64,000 nt of DNA from Oasisia sp. SBJ-2009 (GCA_964017155.1 OZ024854.1:12900798-12964797), one strand, 5' to 3'. Shown: positions 27,105 through 47,005, counted from the first letter of the stretch. The notes: generated by a model from the letters alone, not told the origin. A program made the numbers and translations.

Positions 27105-27183
27105 GTGTTTCATAAAATAACCGAGTTACCCGAAATAATACGTTTGAAAATCGCATTACATTGTTGAATTGTGTGGTAGAATT
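27105..27183. repeat. Inverted copy of 23944-24022
   Basis: TTCATAAAATAACCGAGTTA and the following 60 bp are the reverse complement of the segment at the LINE 5' edge, with about four differences. A few CAAAT repeats follow at 27220. Confidence 0.85.
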
Positions 27184-27569
27184 TCTAAAAAGTCTAAATG
27201 TACGAAACATCCAAATGATTCAAATCAAATCAAATCAAATTTTATTTCGGAACCACAAAATTGCATTCTACATAAGCAAACAGAAAGAAACTTATCCCTT
27301 ATATCACACATACCGACCACACACGAGCGAGACACAGGAACAAATGACGTAGATGTGGGTCCATATACAGAGAAAGAACGACCTATTTATTACACAGAAG
27401 ACGTAACGACACGAGTCTTGCATATCGAGATAAAACATAAATAACATATTTTACGAAAATAGATGGTATGAAATTGCATTACAAACTTGCTATTCATCTT
27501 CCTGTTATAAAAACTACGGTTATATTATATTATATCATGGCGATTTATAATTGTTTTTTTTTGCGATTT

Positions 27570-27860
27570 TAAAATATAAACAACTTGGTAGATGTGACAA
27601 CTTTGTTGTAGTTTATACAAAACATTAGTCAGTTATCGTTTGTCAACGACGACTCAGGCCATGCGATTTATTTTTGACGGATAATGGTAAAGCTTAATAA
27701 GTATAATGTTTTCAGCTAGCTTTGGAGTAATACTAGTTTATTTGATATGTTGTTGGAGTCATGATGTTCTGATCTGTATTTCACAAAACATTTCCATGTA
27801 TAATGTAAATATCATTAACACTGCTGCAGTGTTGGTATTTCGTATTTTTATCTATATTGT
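27570..27860. repeat. Diverged dispersed repeat, copy 2
   Basis: Partner of 26390-26725; see that entry. Confidence 0.6.
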
Positions 27861-27877
27861 TTTAATTATTCTTACGC

Positions 27878-27929
<52 letters not shown>

Positions 27930-29640
27930 CTTTAACATGTGTTTATTATGATAAGTCACTCATATATACAAAGTAAAAAGTCGTAACTATCCAATAAACA
28001 ACAAAGCAAAAAAACAAGGAACACAAATGTGCTCGATGAGCCTTAGCATGAGCTTGAAACATGCACTACGCCCTTGTATATATGCCTGGTGTTGTAACCT
28101 AGCCAAAGCAAAGGAAACCAGAAAAAAAGACGTGTCACGGCAGTTAGACGCGGCGTGACAGCGATGAGACGGCGGCATGACGGCGTCAGTGGCAGGCGAA
28201 TGTACGATGCCGGCTGACATTGGAAACGGGCTTCTGAGTAACCGTCACGGGGGTCACGACGTTGTGACCTCAGTTTCCCAGCTCTACAAATATCTTAAAC
28301 CTCCACATTTAACATATTCTTTAATGTTTACAGTACATACATATACATACGCACATACATACACATACACACGTACACATATATACATACATGCATACAT
28401 ACATGCATACATACATACATACATACATACATACATACATACATACATACATACATACATACATACATACATACATACATACATACATACATACATACAT
28501 ACATACATACATACACCCATACATACATACATACATAAATACATACATACATACATACATACAAACATACATACATACATACATACATACATACATACAT
28601 ACATACATACATACATACATACATACATACATACATACATACATACATACATACATACATACATACATACATACATACATACATACATACATACATACAT
28701 ACATACATACACGTACATACACGTACATACACGTACATACACGTACATACACGTACATACCCATATGCACAACGTTACCGTTGCATCAAAGTTAATGTAA
28801 AACAGTGTTTTTAATCATAATATGTAAACAAGATTGTTGAGTTATTAAACCACAATACACTATTCCTTCGCCTTTGTCGTACACTTCCTTGGTGGAAGCT
28901 CAGGACTGGCTCGAGGGGTCTCCTGGTCGGAGCCCGGAGCGCTCGCTCCACTTGTTGGCGGTGCTCCGGGGGCTTCCTTTTCCCGCCGCCGGCCACAAGC
29001 CAAGGCCTGTCACTGTCAGCTACGCTTGCCTTCTCCCCATCCGATGACCCCCGGGTTCGGAGGATGTATTGGTGGAGAGGACAGTGGTAACCCTGTCAGC
29101 AGGGCAGAGATGCGCCGATGTGGCGCTGGTCATGGGTAGGGGGGTCCGTCAGTCGTCTCGTCGGTCTTTGTTGTCGGTAAGGTTGTTGTTGTTGTTCTCG
29201 TCGTCGTCGTCGTCAGTTGACCCTTGCCTGCAGTTCCCCCCACAGCAGGGGTGGCTGCAGGCGTCTCCGCTGTGTCCCCGTGTCCGTCATGGTCGGCTGG
29301 TTCGCTGCGCTCGAGCGGGCTGGCGGCGCGCTGCGTGGCTGCAGGCGTCTCCGCTGGGTGCACGTGTCCGTCATGCTAGGCTGGTTCGCGGCGCTCGAGC
29401 GGGTCGGCCGCGCTTTGCGGAAGCGGCGGCCCAGACCCGGCGATGCGGTCTAGTGCACACCATCGTTGCGCAACCCAGTCTTGGCTGTTCCGGCTGTATC
29501 GTCTATATCGTCTGTCTCACTGTCTTCGTCCCTTCGTCTCCTCCATATCCAATGGAACATTCAACACAGAGGCTACGCTAACATACGACCTTTTGCTTTT
29601 CTTCGCTTTCTCAGCGCTGCACCCCTCTGTCGCGTGACCA
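27878..29640 (-). pseudogene. Decayed copy of the 29645-30765 element
   Basis: Minus-strand relative of the 225-residue frame next door. Shared features are a TA array at the 3' end followed (on plus) by TTGTCTTT..ATGTGTTTATTATG, a CTTAAA..CCACATTTAA block, and coding-like sequence at 28840-29590 with Thr-rich, Pro/Ala-rich and CACCCAGCG-containing parts. Frames are broken. A 430-bp (ACAT)n array interrupts the middle. Confidence 0.6.
28330..28760. repeat. (ACAT)n microsatellite
   Basis: About 100 units of ACAT with diverged edges, changing to ACGTACAT at the right. Confidence 0.95.
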
Positions 29641-29650
29641 TATTGACCAT

Positions 29651-29652
<2 letters not shown>

Positions 29653-29686
<34 letters not shown>
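29653..29686. repeat. Short (TA)n at the 3' edge of the element
   Basis: TA run at the boundary shared by the two element copies. Confidence 0.85.
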
Positions 29687-29688
<2 letters not shown>

Positions 29689-30087
29689 CTTTGATGTGTT
29701 TATTATGTAGCGAACGCATGTTCAGGGGTAGCGTGGCGTACAACGGCGCAGCGCGTGGCGGCGAGCTGCCGCAGCAGCGACGAGGGGGGGCCTTGCAGCG
29801 TCTTGGAGGCGCGGCTTGGCGGCCTCGTGGTTACATCGTGACGGGCGAAGTTGTTGGCTACTACAACAATCTTAAATGCCCACATTTAAACTGATCTCAA
29901 TTGATAAATAATATAACATACATCATGCCACACACATGTCATACAATATGCAGTATGTTATACATACATTATATATAACACATATAATATAACTATTTCG
30001 TTATATCATGTAAGACAATAATTATTTAACTAGAATAAAAAGTAATATGTGTAAATAAAAACACATTGTAATGCTAGCCAATGATAC

Positions 30088-30765
30088 TTATTTCTTTGCA
30101 ATAGCGGTTAGTTTTCTAGAGGGGAGCTCTGGACTAGTCCGCTGGGACTCCCGGTCTGCGCCCGGTGCACTCGCTCCACCTGTGGGCGGTGCCCCGGGGT
30201 GTTTCCGCTTCCCTCTGCCGGCTACAGGCCAAGACTTGTCTCCGTCAGCAGGGACAACCTCCTCCCCATCCGACGTCTCCCCCGACTCGGAGGATGTGTC
30301 GGTGGAGAGCACGGTGATAATCTTGTTGTCTTCAGGGATGGATAGCGTCTCTATGACGCTGGCCGCGGGGGGTCCGTCTGTCGTCCCGCTGTCGTCAGTG
30401 TTCTGTGTCGTCGAAGTCGTTGTTGTCGTCGTCGTCCGTTGCTTACCTTCGCCTGCAGATCCCCCAGCGACGGGGTTGGCTACAGGCGCCTTCGCTGGGT
30501 GCACGGGTCCGTCACGCTCGGGTGGTTCACCGCGCTCGATCGAGCCCGCCGCGCGCTGCGGCGGCGGCTCAAGATCGGCCGATGCGATCTGGCGCACACC
30601 GTCGTTGCGTAATTCGGTCGCAGCTGTCTCGTCTGGATCGTCTGTCTCGTCCGTCTCAAAATCACCGTCTGGCTCTCCTAACCCCTCCATAACATTCTGT
30701 CTACCTGCAGAAACACTAGTATAGGACTTTTTAGATTTTGCCGCCTTCTCGAAATTTGCGGACAA
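30088..30765 (-). CDS. Unknown disordered protein, 225 residues
   Basis: I do not recognise this protein. It starts MSANFEKAAKSKKSY and continues with an acidic segment (EPDGDFETDETDDPDET), a Thr run near residue 110, a Ser/Glu-rich segment (DTSSESGETSDGEE) and a basic C-terminus (RGKRKHPG). It looks mostly unstructured, with high GC compared with its surroundings. A broken relative lies at 28840-29590. The minus-strand 3' flank contains AATAAACACATC and ends in a TA array, as in that relative, so both may be copies of a retroelement or retro-duplicated gene. The frame starts 220 bp from the start codon of the NIDO/chitin-binding gene, head to head. It may also be non-coding GC-rich sequence. 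Confidence 0.4.
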   Translation of the reverse strand: MSANFEKAAKSKKSYTSVSAGRQNVMEGLGEPDGDFETDETDDPDETAATELRNDGVRQIASADLEPPPQRAAGSIERGEPPERDGPVHPAKAPVANPVAGGSAGEGKQRTTTTTTTSTTQNTDDSGTTDGPPAASVIETLSIPEDNKIITVLSTDTSSESGETSDGEEVVPADGDKSWPVAGRGKRKHPGAPPTGGASAPGADRESQRTSPELPSRKLTAIAKK

Positions 30766-30940
30766 TTTGGCACCGACATAATTAATTCTTTGCCTAGACT
30801 CCCATTGTTCAGGTCAACAAAAGGTTTGGTAATGAATCATTGAAACATCTGACGTTTGCACTGGCAACACGTGGTAATGACAGAAGAGATGGAGAGGCGG
30901 AGCTTCACGCATGAGCAGTGAATTCCTCCCCGGTCGCGAC

Positions 30941-30947
30941 TATATAA
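30941..30947 (+). promoter_or_regulatory. TATA box of the NIDO/chitin-binding gene
   Basis: TATATAA, 39 bp before the first base of the start codon. Transcription would begin about 30 bp downstream, near 30970, giving a very short 5' leader. Confidence 0.7.
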
Positions 30948-30985
30948 GTCAGGTTCTCCGACAGATACATTACCAAGACCTCATC

Positions 30986-37504
<6,519 letters not shown>

Positions 37505-37604
37505 CGTCCGACGTATGCACACGCCGTGTCGGACGTTATCAAATATGGTCGCAAAGTCGTTTTTGTTGTAAAGAAAAGGATCAGTTGTTGTCTGTGTCGC
37601 TACG

Positions 37605-37610
37605 AATAAA
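37605..37610 (+). terminator. Poly(A) signal of the NIDO/chitin-binding gene
   Basis: AATAAA, 101 bp after the stop codon. Confidence 0.75.
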
Positions 37611-37663
37611 AATCACATTACTTTGAAATTTATCGACGACTTGGTTGTTTATTGCTTGGCTGG

Positions 37664-37775
37664 ATCAGCCACTTCGTTAGTTTAACACACGGGTCAGCCA
37701 CTTTGTTAGTGCAACACTTGGACCAGCCACTTTGTAGGTTTGACACTGGGTCCAGCCACTTTGCTTGTTCAACAA
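37664..37775. repeat. 29-bp minisatellite after the NIDO/chitin-binding gene
   Basis: About four imperfect units with the core CAGCCACTT and a following GTT..AACAC-like part, starting about 55 bp after the poly(A) signal. Confidence 0.75.
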
Positions 37776-38775
37776 GGACAAGTAGGCCCCCCCCCCCGCC
37801 CACGACAGTACTAGTACTTGCCCCAACTACTACTAAACCCGTCCCAGCCATACGGAGTGTTTTTGTTTACATCACCAGCTGACATCCAGTGTGACACTGA
37901 CTGGGGGGGGGGGGGGGCGTGTCGAGGCGTTGCATTTATGCATTTATGTGTGTTATGCATGGTATTTCTTTTTAGTTTGTATTGATTTAATGCCTACCTG
38001 TCTTTATCTTTCAGGAATCTGAAGAATGAAAGCTCTGCGTTGACGCTTTTGTTGTTGCTGCAGCCAAAGGCTGAGCAAAACGAACCGCCGTGCCTGGCGT
38101 ACGCCATGTTGATCTGACTTTTGAAACCCAGCCGCTTGGTTCGCTGCGGTCTATGTTTTAAAAATGGCGCCCAATGGGAAACAGCGCATGTGATTGGTCT
38201 TCCTTTAATTGTCTTTGATTTAAGCCTGATGATGTCCCTCGCACTGCAGCGCCCTCACCAGGAGTCATAGAAAAGTTGTAGGGCCGCGTAATCATGGCGT
38301 AAACGCTGTTTGTTTCAAATGGTTTTAATAATGTGATGAAAACATCGTTGCGTAGTGCGATGCCACAGCAATAATCAGAAATCTAAAAGTACATGGATCG
38401 GTTATGTGGCATTTCAAAAGATTGGGAAAGACAAGGAGACCGATGAATGAAGGAACACGTTTGTTGTTTACGTTGGGCGGTCCGATGACAGCTTCATTCC
38501 TTCATTCAACCCTGACAAGCATCAACCTAATTATTTAATATCTGCAGGGCTCATTTTGAACATAGTTCCTTACTGATTAATCCATAACTCTATTAAGATA
38601 ATAAATACATATTACGGCAAATGCGAGCAAATAAAGTGTTTGAAAGTTGCTTTTGATGAAGTACTACAGACAGAAAACATACCTAGTAAAAGACACATGT
38701 GAACTTAATAACCGTGCGTCCTATTTAATTGTGTGGAAGGATTTTGGCCTTGGCTTTACGGTCGGATCACAATGT
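37776..38775. other. No gene recognised
   Basis: Contains a poly-C run near 37787, a poly-G run near 37902, and otherwise unique-looking sequence with short frames. Confidence 0.5.
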
Positions 38776-38776
38776 G

Positions 38777-38944
<168 letters not shown>

Positions 38945-39174
38945 ATCAATCATATTGATTGATTATTGTACTGTTTCACTTTGAAGGAACGACGCTTTGT
39001 AAGCTACGGGGTCACCCCCGCAAAATCACCAAGCGTTGCTTGGCGTAATACGGACGTTACTCGGACTACACAATACCGTCTAACACGTACTAGTAAACAG
39101 ATACATTTCACATCACATTGGATAAATACTATATACATGTTTGTAAAAAATATTTATATATATAAATTATATAT

Positions 39175-39279
39175 GTATTGCTGTCGTTGAATGCAGTGCA
39201 TTATCTGCATATATCTCAAAGCATTCCTCGCTTGAATTGTGTTACCTTTTACTAGAGAGGCGAATGTTCACTTTGGAAA

Positions 39280-39345
<66 letters not shown>

Positions 39346-39459
39346 TTATATATATTTCCAATTTGAACATTCGCCTCTCTAGAGAAAGTTAACACAATTC
39401 AAGCGAGGTATGTTATGAGATATATGTAGATAATGCACTGCATTAAACGACAGCAATAC
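39175..39459. mobile_element. Foldback element: about 115-bp inverted arms with TA centre
   Basis: The left arm begins GTATTGCTGTCGTT and runs to about 39290; the right arm, ending AACGACAGCAATAC, is its reverse complement with about ten differences. The centre is a TA array. A foldback or MITE-like element is likely; no coding sequence. Confidence 0.85.
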
Positions 39460-39613
39460 AGATGTGTGTCCTGATAAAGCTAGCAATGTTGTCTCTCTAC
39501 AGATAAACATTGTCGTACTCTACACGCTGTAGTCGCTGTTGTTGCCTCAGGGGCTGAGCTTCGAACCCTCGTGTTGACAAGTGCTCGCTTTGGCAGTGAG
39601 TTTTATTCGATGG

Positions 39614-39955
39614 TATGTTTGTTAACTTGTGCACTGCGTATATGTTAATGAATTATGCTTAACTAGAAAACACGGCATATGTGGACGAAGCAAGTAAACG
39701 ATGCCTTTCAACCTGTTAGTCAACACAATCGTGGGCAACACGTTATGCACACGTGAGCGCACATGATCTATACAGCCAATGTACACACTCACGTTTCTCG
39801 CAGAAAAGTAACTGTAAACTACGAAGGTTTACGAGATGCACAAATCGTCACTGACATTTCTCCAGATCGATGTATGAAAAATTCGGATTACTCAATAATC
39901 TGGCAGACATTTCCACAAACGGTGGGTTTTTGAGGAGGCGACCCTGCTTAAATGC
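39614..39955. repeat. Dispersed repeat, copy 1
   Basis: Shares GTGGACGAAGCAAGT, TTCAACCTGTTAGTCAACAC, CTGTAAACTACGAAGG and TCTCCAGATCGATGTATG in the same order with 41930-42310. Confidence 0.85.
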
Positions 39956-41149
39956 GCTGTAATGTCAGTTGTAGATGAATGTCGCTTCAGTGTGATGTTG
40001 CAGGACCGAGAATGAAAAATTGTGTTGCCGACTTCAATGCCGCAGCAGCTACGCACATGCGTCAATGAACCATTTGCTTACACTGATACAGAAATAACGG
40101 CCAACAGTTCCCCATGTACAGTTTCTTATCTGTTGCACCACGAGCTTCGTCACTCACCAGTACTTCTATTCAATAAGGGTATCACGAACGGTATCTACAA
40201 CAGGATCACAACATAGCACCCATAGGCACAGCAGGTGAACCATTCCTACGAGAAACTCACTTCAACTCATACTCGTGGAGCAAAACGTTCATTTTATGTA
40301 TCTATCAGCAAACTTGTGTTGTATTGTACGGTCAGTATGTTTAATATAATACTGGAGGAGCAATAATTATGCCACGACAATCGTTTGGAAATGGTCGCAT
40401 TTGTGTTGACGTTGGGTTGACCAACCATGCGGGCAACCAGGAAATTGTCGAGACGGCCGTTTGCGTGCCAGTCACACACGGCACCCTTTGTGTCAGCGCA
40501 TGGTCTAGTGAACGTTACACACCAGCTGCTTTAGGCCATGTCCAGTATTTAGGTACATGACGCATATTACACTCGCCATTGCATGCCTACCACGCTGATT
40601 ATGAGATACATTTTGTATATCCAAAATCTAAATAAATACATGGTGTATTCTGAAACAATTCTTGTCAAAACTTTTGCTATTGATTAGTGGCTGTCGTAGT
40701 GGCTGACACGCGGGCAAAATAGCTTTAGTACCGTGACATTGTATAATTTATATTAGGCGTAGCTTTTTCACAAGTACTTATTCGATTACCCATAAGTAAC
40801 CAGGGATATCATTTAGAATGATGTTTAATCAATCAGTTGTACCCATTCGACCAAGGGCGTGAACGTCAAAGACATTTAAACATATTGACGCGTTTTTCTT
40901 ATTAAGCCAAAATAATGGTTGTTTATTTATTTGAGGGTTGTTTATTAAACAATGTATTAACAAGTGTAGGAGAAACGGTTTTCGGTTTAAATAAAAATGG
41001 AATAGAGAGGTGGATCCATGCATGGTTGATACTCGTATACATCTTTACATCTTAAAAATGTATTCGAAAGACTGAGTGAGTTTCACCATAGACATTCAAT
41101 TCAACACCCATGAGGCCGTATACTGCCACACTGAAAGCTCCGTGTGCCA

Positions 41150-41150
<1 letters not shown>
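39956..41150. other. No gene recognised
   Basis: Short frames (for example 40369-40560) with no known domain. Confidence 0.5.
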
Positions 41151-41835
<685 letters not shown>

Positions 41836-41929
41836 CGGCAAAATTACCCGGTTAGTAAAGCGACGTTGCATGTTGTATTGTATTCACCTGTAGTATATAA
41901 TATATAGCCGTCACATATAATTATTTAAT

Positions 41930-42310
41930 CGATGTTAACTTGTGCACTGTGTATATGATGTATTTAACTAGAAACACAGCAAATGTGGACGAAGCAAGTC
42001 AACGTTGCCTTTCAACCTGTTAGTCAACACAATCGTGGGCAACACATTATATACACATACACGTACAGGTACACGTACACGTACAGGTACACATATCTAT
42101 AAGCACATGCACATACACAGGGTCAATACAGCCAGTGTTCACACACAAGTTTCTCGCAACAAACGTAACTGTAAACTACGAAGGTCTACACGACTGTAAT
42201 GAGATGCACAAGTCTTCACTGACTTTTCTCCAGATCGATGTATGGAAGGTTCGTATTTCGCAAGAATCTGGCAGACCTTTCCACAAACTTTGGGTTTTTG
42301 AGGAGGCGTC
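41930..42310. repeat. Dispersed repeat, copy 2
   Basis: Partner of 39614-39955, with an extra ACACGTACAGGT-type insertion near 42060. Confidence 0.85.
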
Positions 42311-42770
42311 CCGGGAATGCTCCAGGATCATGTAGGTTTGAGGGAGATCATTCCACAAGCACCAGTCACCTTCGTCTTCTTCTATTTAAGACAGTCTATG
42401 TTACTGTGGTCTGCACACCGACAAAATAATTACATTCACTTCTTAGGAAATGTTAATATGTGTGGTTGCATCTGTCTCTTTATATCTCCATACATGCACA
42501 ACGTCTTTTCGCACTAATTCCGGCGTGGCTCACTGTTTTCTAAGAATCTGGGGGGGGGGGATCAATTTCTTAGACCTGAGTACAAATCACTTTTATATTT
42601 ATATTTACATATGTTAACAACAATAAATAACTAGTACACAACGATACACAAATGCATTTTTTATTAAGCTAACCGCACATAATACTTGAAAGTATAGAAA
42701 GAAGATGACATATGAAATGAGTTAATGACGCATGAGTACTTTAATAAATATATATTTTGTTCTGAAATCT
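42311..42770. other. No gene recognised
   Basis: Short frames only; a run of ten G near 42551. Confidence 0.5.
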
Positions 42771-42775
42771 ACTTA

Positions 42776-42962
42776 TTTATTAAGATACGGGGATATTGAA
42801 TTTGGCAGCCATTTTGAAAAATGGCCGTCGCCACGTTATGCCCAGTTTTTGAAATTTCCACCTAGTAGAATATTAAAGCCATATGTATATATTACCCAAA
42901 TCAAAAGTCAAACTTCGATACCTCCGAAATATCTACGGGCCTATAGGGCAGGTCCAGGACTA
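42776..42962. repeat. About 187-bp repeat, copy 1
   Basis: From TATTTATTAAGATACGGGG to GGCAGGTCCAGGACTA. Differs from 45227-45413 by about one base. A polypurine stretch follows at 43005-43093. Confidence 0.95.
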
Positions 42963-45221
42963 GGTGGTCGCTGCCGTAAGCTGGGGCCGATTCTTCCCTA
43001 CATGGGGGGAAAAGTTGGAAATAAAGGGGGAAAGGGAGAGAGAGAAAGAAGGAAAGGAGGAGTAAAAAGAGAGAGGGGGAAAAAACATGGGAAAAAGTTA
43101 CCAAGGCGCCGTCTGAAAGTGCCATGACCGCTTGTAACGATATTTCACGTATTGTCCTTTAAAATAAAGGTTATAAGTTATCCCAGATTGCTCCCGCAGA
43201 ACCGTATTTAAACTGTCCACGTATAACCGTGACCGTTTACAAACGTCGTATTCGTATTCGACGTATTCGTCCTCCCAGGGTGCTCCAGGGTGCGGCAGAC
43301 CACCCTTCTGAGCAATTAATCATTATACAAGGTTGCTCGAACTGAGTACCAGTCGCTATTCTCTCCGTTTTATAAACATTTCTGTCTCCCTGATGTGAAA
43401 CTTGTTTTCTTAGTACATGGGGGTCAACCCGTTCCCTGTTTGTCTGAGTAAAGTGTTTCCTTATGTCTAACGCGCTAGTCTACGATTATATAAAGTGTCT
43501 TTCTACATGTCTAGTAAACAGTACAAGTAGCCAGTACATTGATTATATAATTAGTATGATTAAATATTCAAAGCTAAGCAGTGCATTATAATTACATATG
43601 ATTAAATATTAAAAGCTAAGCGGTGATTCCGGGAGTTGAATAGTACACTCTTCAACTTAAGAAAGACAACGTAAGGAAATCACCTCGCTGTCTAAATAAC
43701 CTTTGAATCTCTTTTTGACGAGACTCATAGCGTGACACGATTATCTACTAACCAATGTACGTGCATAGAATATAGGGCTATAGCGGCGATAATAATATGT
43801 GTGGTATGCTCGTCCAATAGAACAGATGTACATGGCGAATGTCAATTGATGGCGTTGTCCCCGCCACTGTTACATAACCATACATTTCCTGCACTTAGCA
43901 TGCCAAACGCCTCTGAAAATTTACATATAGTGTATATAACACATGATGTGTACCGCGTGCCGTGTAGAGGCCACCGGTCCACGGCTCCGTGTAGTGGATG
44001 CCAAACTCCGTGGAAAATGGAACATAGCTATACAGTTTTCGTAAACAAAGTCAGAGTCATATACAATTTGTTCGTGTCAACACTCCCGTTGGTATATAAA
44101 AACATGCACAGAGAGCATCAATCATATGTGACCAAATACTTGCAGTGTCGGTTGTAGTTCACGTAAGACCATGTAGTCCAACTATTAGCCGACACTCTCG
44201 TCGAAGGTAGTTCAACGGTAGTTCGATGGTAGTTCAACGACAATTGTGTTCCAGGGCACACTTTCGATGACAACTTATAACCGCAGACGGGAGAGTGACA
44301 GAGAGGACGACTAATCAATCAACGACCTTCAATAACATAACAATTCGCGCCATTTTTAAAGATGGCGTCTGTCAAAGCCCATTATGTCCGTATTTAAGAA
44401 ATACGGTATTTAGATCCATGTTTCACCACATCTTAAGTGCTTCATGTCGTCGAAGGGTGTAGCAGATATACAGTGGAGACCTGTTTGACCCACTGTTAAC
44501 ATAAATTATAAGTTTGAAACGAGTTCAACGCCGTATATGATATGTTCCCTATTATCGCTCAGTATACATGATATCATATGGCGAGACCATTAATCGATGT
44601 GTCATCTGTAAATAACCAAATGCCAATATAGTTCTGAATTTCATGTATGTTTGAAAAGTGTCATCACCAGAACACATTACAGATGGAAAGGTGCATGTGA
44701 AAAACATGTTTATAGGTCAAAGCCTGCATCACTCAGGCCAGGACTACCATCGATCTATATAGATTAGCAGGTACTGAGCATTCAAATTATGTTTTAAACC
44801 AGGTGGTAATTGCCTACGAGATATATCCCCACTGTTATAACTATCCCAAAAGATAAGTAGTAATGTGGTATTTGTTTACAATAAGCCAAGGTTGCCTCAT
44901 TGATTGAAGACATTTCTATGATATACCAACACACAAGTACATTACTCTAGCTATTATTATTTCAAACTTTTTTGTTTCTTGTCTTGCCATATTTCAGATG
45001 ATTGAAAATAAACGTTTGATATCGCTATCCACCAAGCTATCCAACAACATCAATAAAATTGCTCTAGGTGACGTAGTTTTTGAGATTTTGGGACATTTGT
45101 ATTGACGACCGCCATCTTTAAAAATGGCGGAAATAAATGCCGTAGGAGCCAAGTAATTGTATATTTGAAACTGGAGTCTCCTGAAACATAAACTGGCATA
45201 CCACAATTATTGATCTGCATG
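42963..45221. other. No gene recognised
   Basis: Contains the polypurine tract, three short GGTAGTTCAACG-type repeats near 44210-44240, and two palindromes built on GCCAT..TTTAAA..ATGGC (44350 and 45110). Short frames only. Confidence 0.5.
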
Positions 45222-45226
45222 CCGTA

Positions 45227-45413
45227 TTTATTAAGATACGGGGATATTGAATTTGGCAGCCATTTTGAAAAATGGCCGTCGCCACGTTATGCCCAGTTTT
45301 TGAAATTTCCACCTAGTAGAATATTAAAGCCATATGTATATATTACCCAAATCAAAAGTCAAACTTCGATACCTCCGAAATGTCTACGGGCCTATAGGGC
45401 AGGTCCAGGACTA
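45227..45413. repeat. About 187-bp repeat, copy 2
   Basis: Direct-orientation near-identical partner of 42776-42962; flanking sequence differs on both sides. Confidence 0.95.
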
Positions 45414-46770
45414 ACCCTCGTAACGAGTCGTAAGGTAGCCGCCCTGGCAGTTACATCGACAGCCTAGGCATAGTTGAGTGGCTGAGAAGTGCTGCCACCT
45501 CACGGAGTCTGGGTAACCGAGGCTAGGTTTGGGGATGAAGTGAAAAACACACGAATCCTTGCCTCAGTGTCCACTGAAGTAAAAGAAGGGGGTGGGTAGG
45601 TATCCAGCAAACACCTCATCCTACGGGCCTGCACTTGGAACACCCCGGCTGACTTCAGTTGACTTAATTACTCGGGTAACACAAGTAATGCAGGTATCAG
45701 TTGAACAGCCAAGATCATTTATTCACATGACCATTTTGGACCTAGTTTGGCAAGGTGAAGCTGCAAGACCACTAACCCAGAAAACAGGGTTTGGAGAGGA
45801 TTAATAATTCACTCGAATTAATGTCATTAACAATGACAGTAACATGATGAGTAAACAAATTGAAATCAGTCCATAAGTCTTCAAGTCAAGATTTAGCATT
45901 AGGGTTAGAATGTGTGGAGCAGGTATAAATAAAATGTTGACAACTGTCTCCGCTGTTTTGTTTCTATCCATTAAATTAAGAGATTACCATTCAAAAGTGC
46001 ATATGAGTGTGTGTGGTGTGTGGTCAGTTCTTCCTTTTATCATACAGGATCATATCAATACTTGAGATACATACCAATGTGAAAGTTGGCCTTGAATGCA
46101 GAAACTGAGTGAAGGAAAGAAGCTTCCAAGATTAGATATCCACAAAGAATTTTGAAAATATCAGAGAGAACACATCGGCAACGTGTTCTGAATAGAATTA
46201 AGCAAGTTAGCTTCATTGCTACAGCCACATGACTCACTAAAGCAAATGTATGAGGAGACCAATGAAGATATAGATGACATTCAACATCACAGCAATACCA
46301 GACTGGAGTGCCACTCAAATAACTCACTAACTGCAGACAATACGAGGCAGTGTGTGGTGGAGCAGATAGCCTCCACACATCACCCAAACCAGCACCCCAA
46401 CAGTATTCACCATCAAGAGTTGATCGAGTGATGAATAATCAATAGAGTGAAGTGAAGTGTAGGTTCTTATGAGCTATTTATTACCTTTGATAGCAAATAA
46501 CTGATGGATCCATCACAGAATAGTCTCTATAAGGGGTCTGTAGTCTTTAAAAGTAAGGCACTGAATCAATCTGTCCCATATATACACACTTTGTATATAC
46601 AATTGTATATATATATATACATATATTTATTGTGTATAGTGAAAGCACCCTAAAATATGAATATGCAGAATTTTTAAAATAGGTCTTCACCAGTTTCTAT
46701 GATCTGACAGTGCTAACAGCAGATGGTGGATGCAGACTGATGCCTTAGAGTGATGCCGTCAGCCCAAAGT
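45414..46770. other. No gene recognised
   Basis: Short frames on both strands; none has a recognisable domain. Confidence 0.5.
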
Positions 46771-46779
46771 ATTAAAAAT

Positions 46780-47005
46780 GCAAACCATGAAAACTGCAAC
46801 AATGCTGTCCTGGAAATTAAACAACGATGACTGAGATGGCTAGCACATGTCCTGAGAATGCCTAAAGAAAGTATCCCCAAAGTTGCCCTAAGATGGACGC
46901 CACCTGGAAGAAGGTCAAGCCAGGGCGAGGCTCAGGCCGCAGCAAAGGATTATTCCCTGTGGAAGAATATTGTTGTAGCCTTACACCTCACTGGGGATGA
47001 GTAGG
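46780..47005 (+). mobile_element. LINE relic (3' end of reverse transcriptase ORF)
   Basis: Plus strand reads LRWLAHVLRMPKESIPKVAL and RWTPPGRRS, then LHLTGDE, with a stop and a frameshift. This is the usual C-terminal block 'RWLGHVLRMP...ALRWTPPGKR...GRPK' of a LINE clade different from the L2/CR1 copies. Confidence 0.85.

Noticed and set aside
28177..28800. 207-residue His-Thr-Tyr-rich frame
   Set aside because: Translation of the ACAT array.
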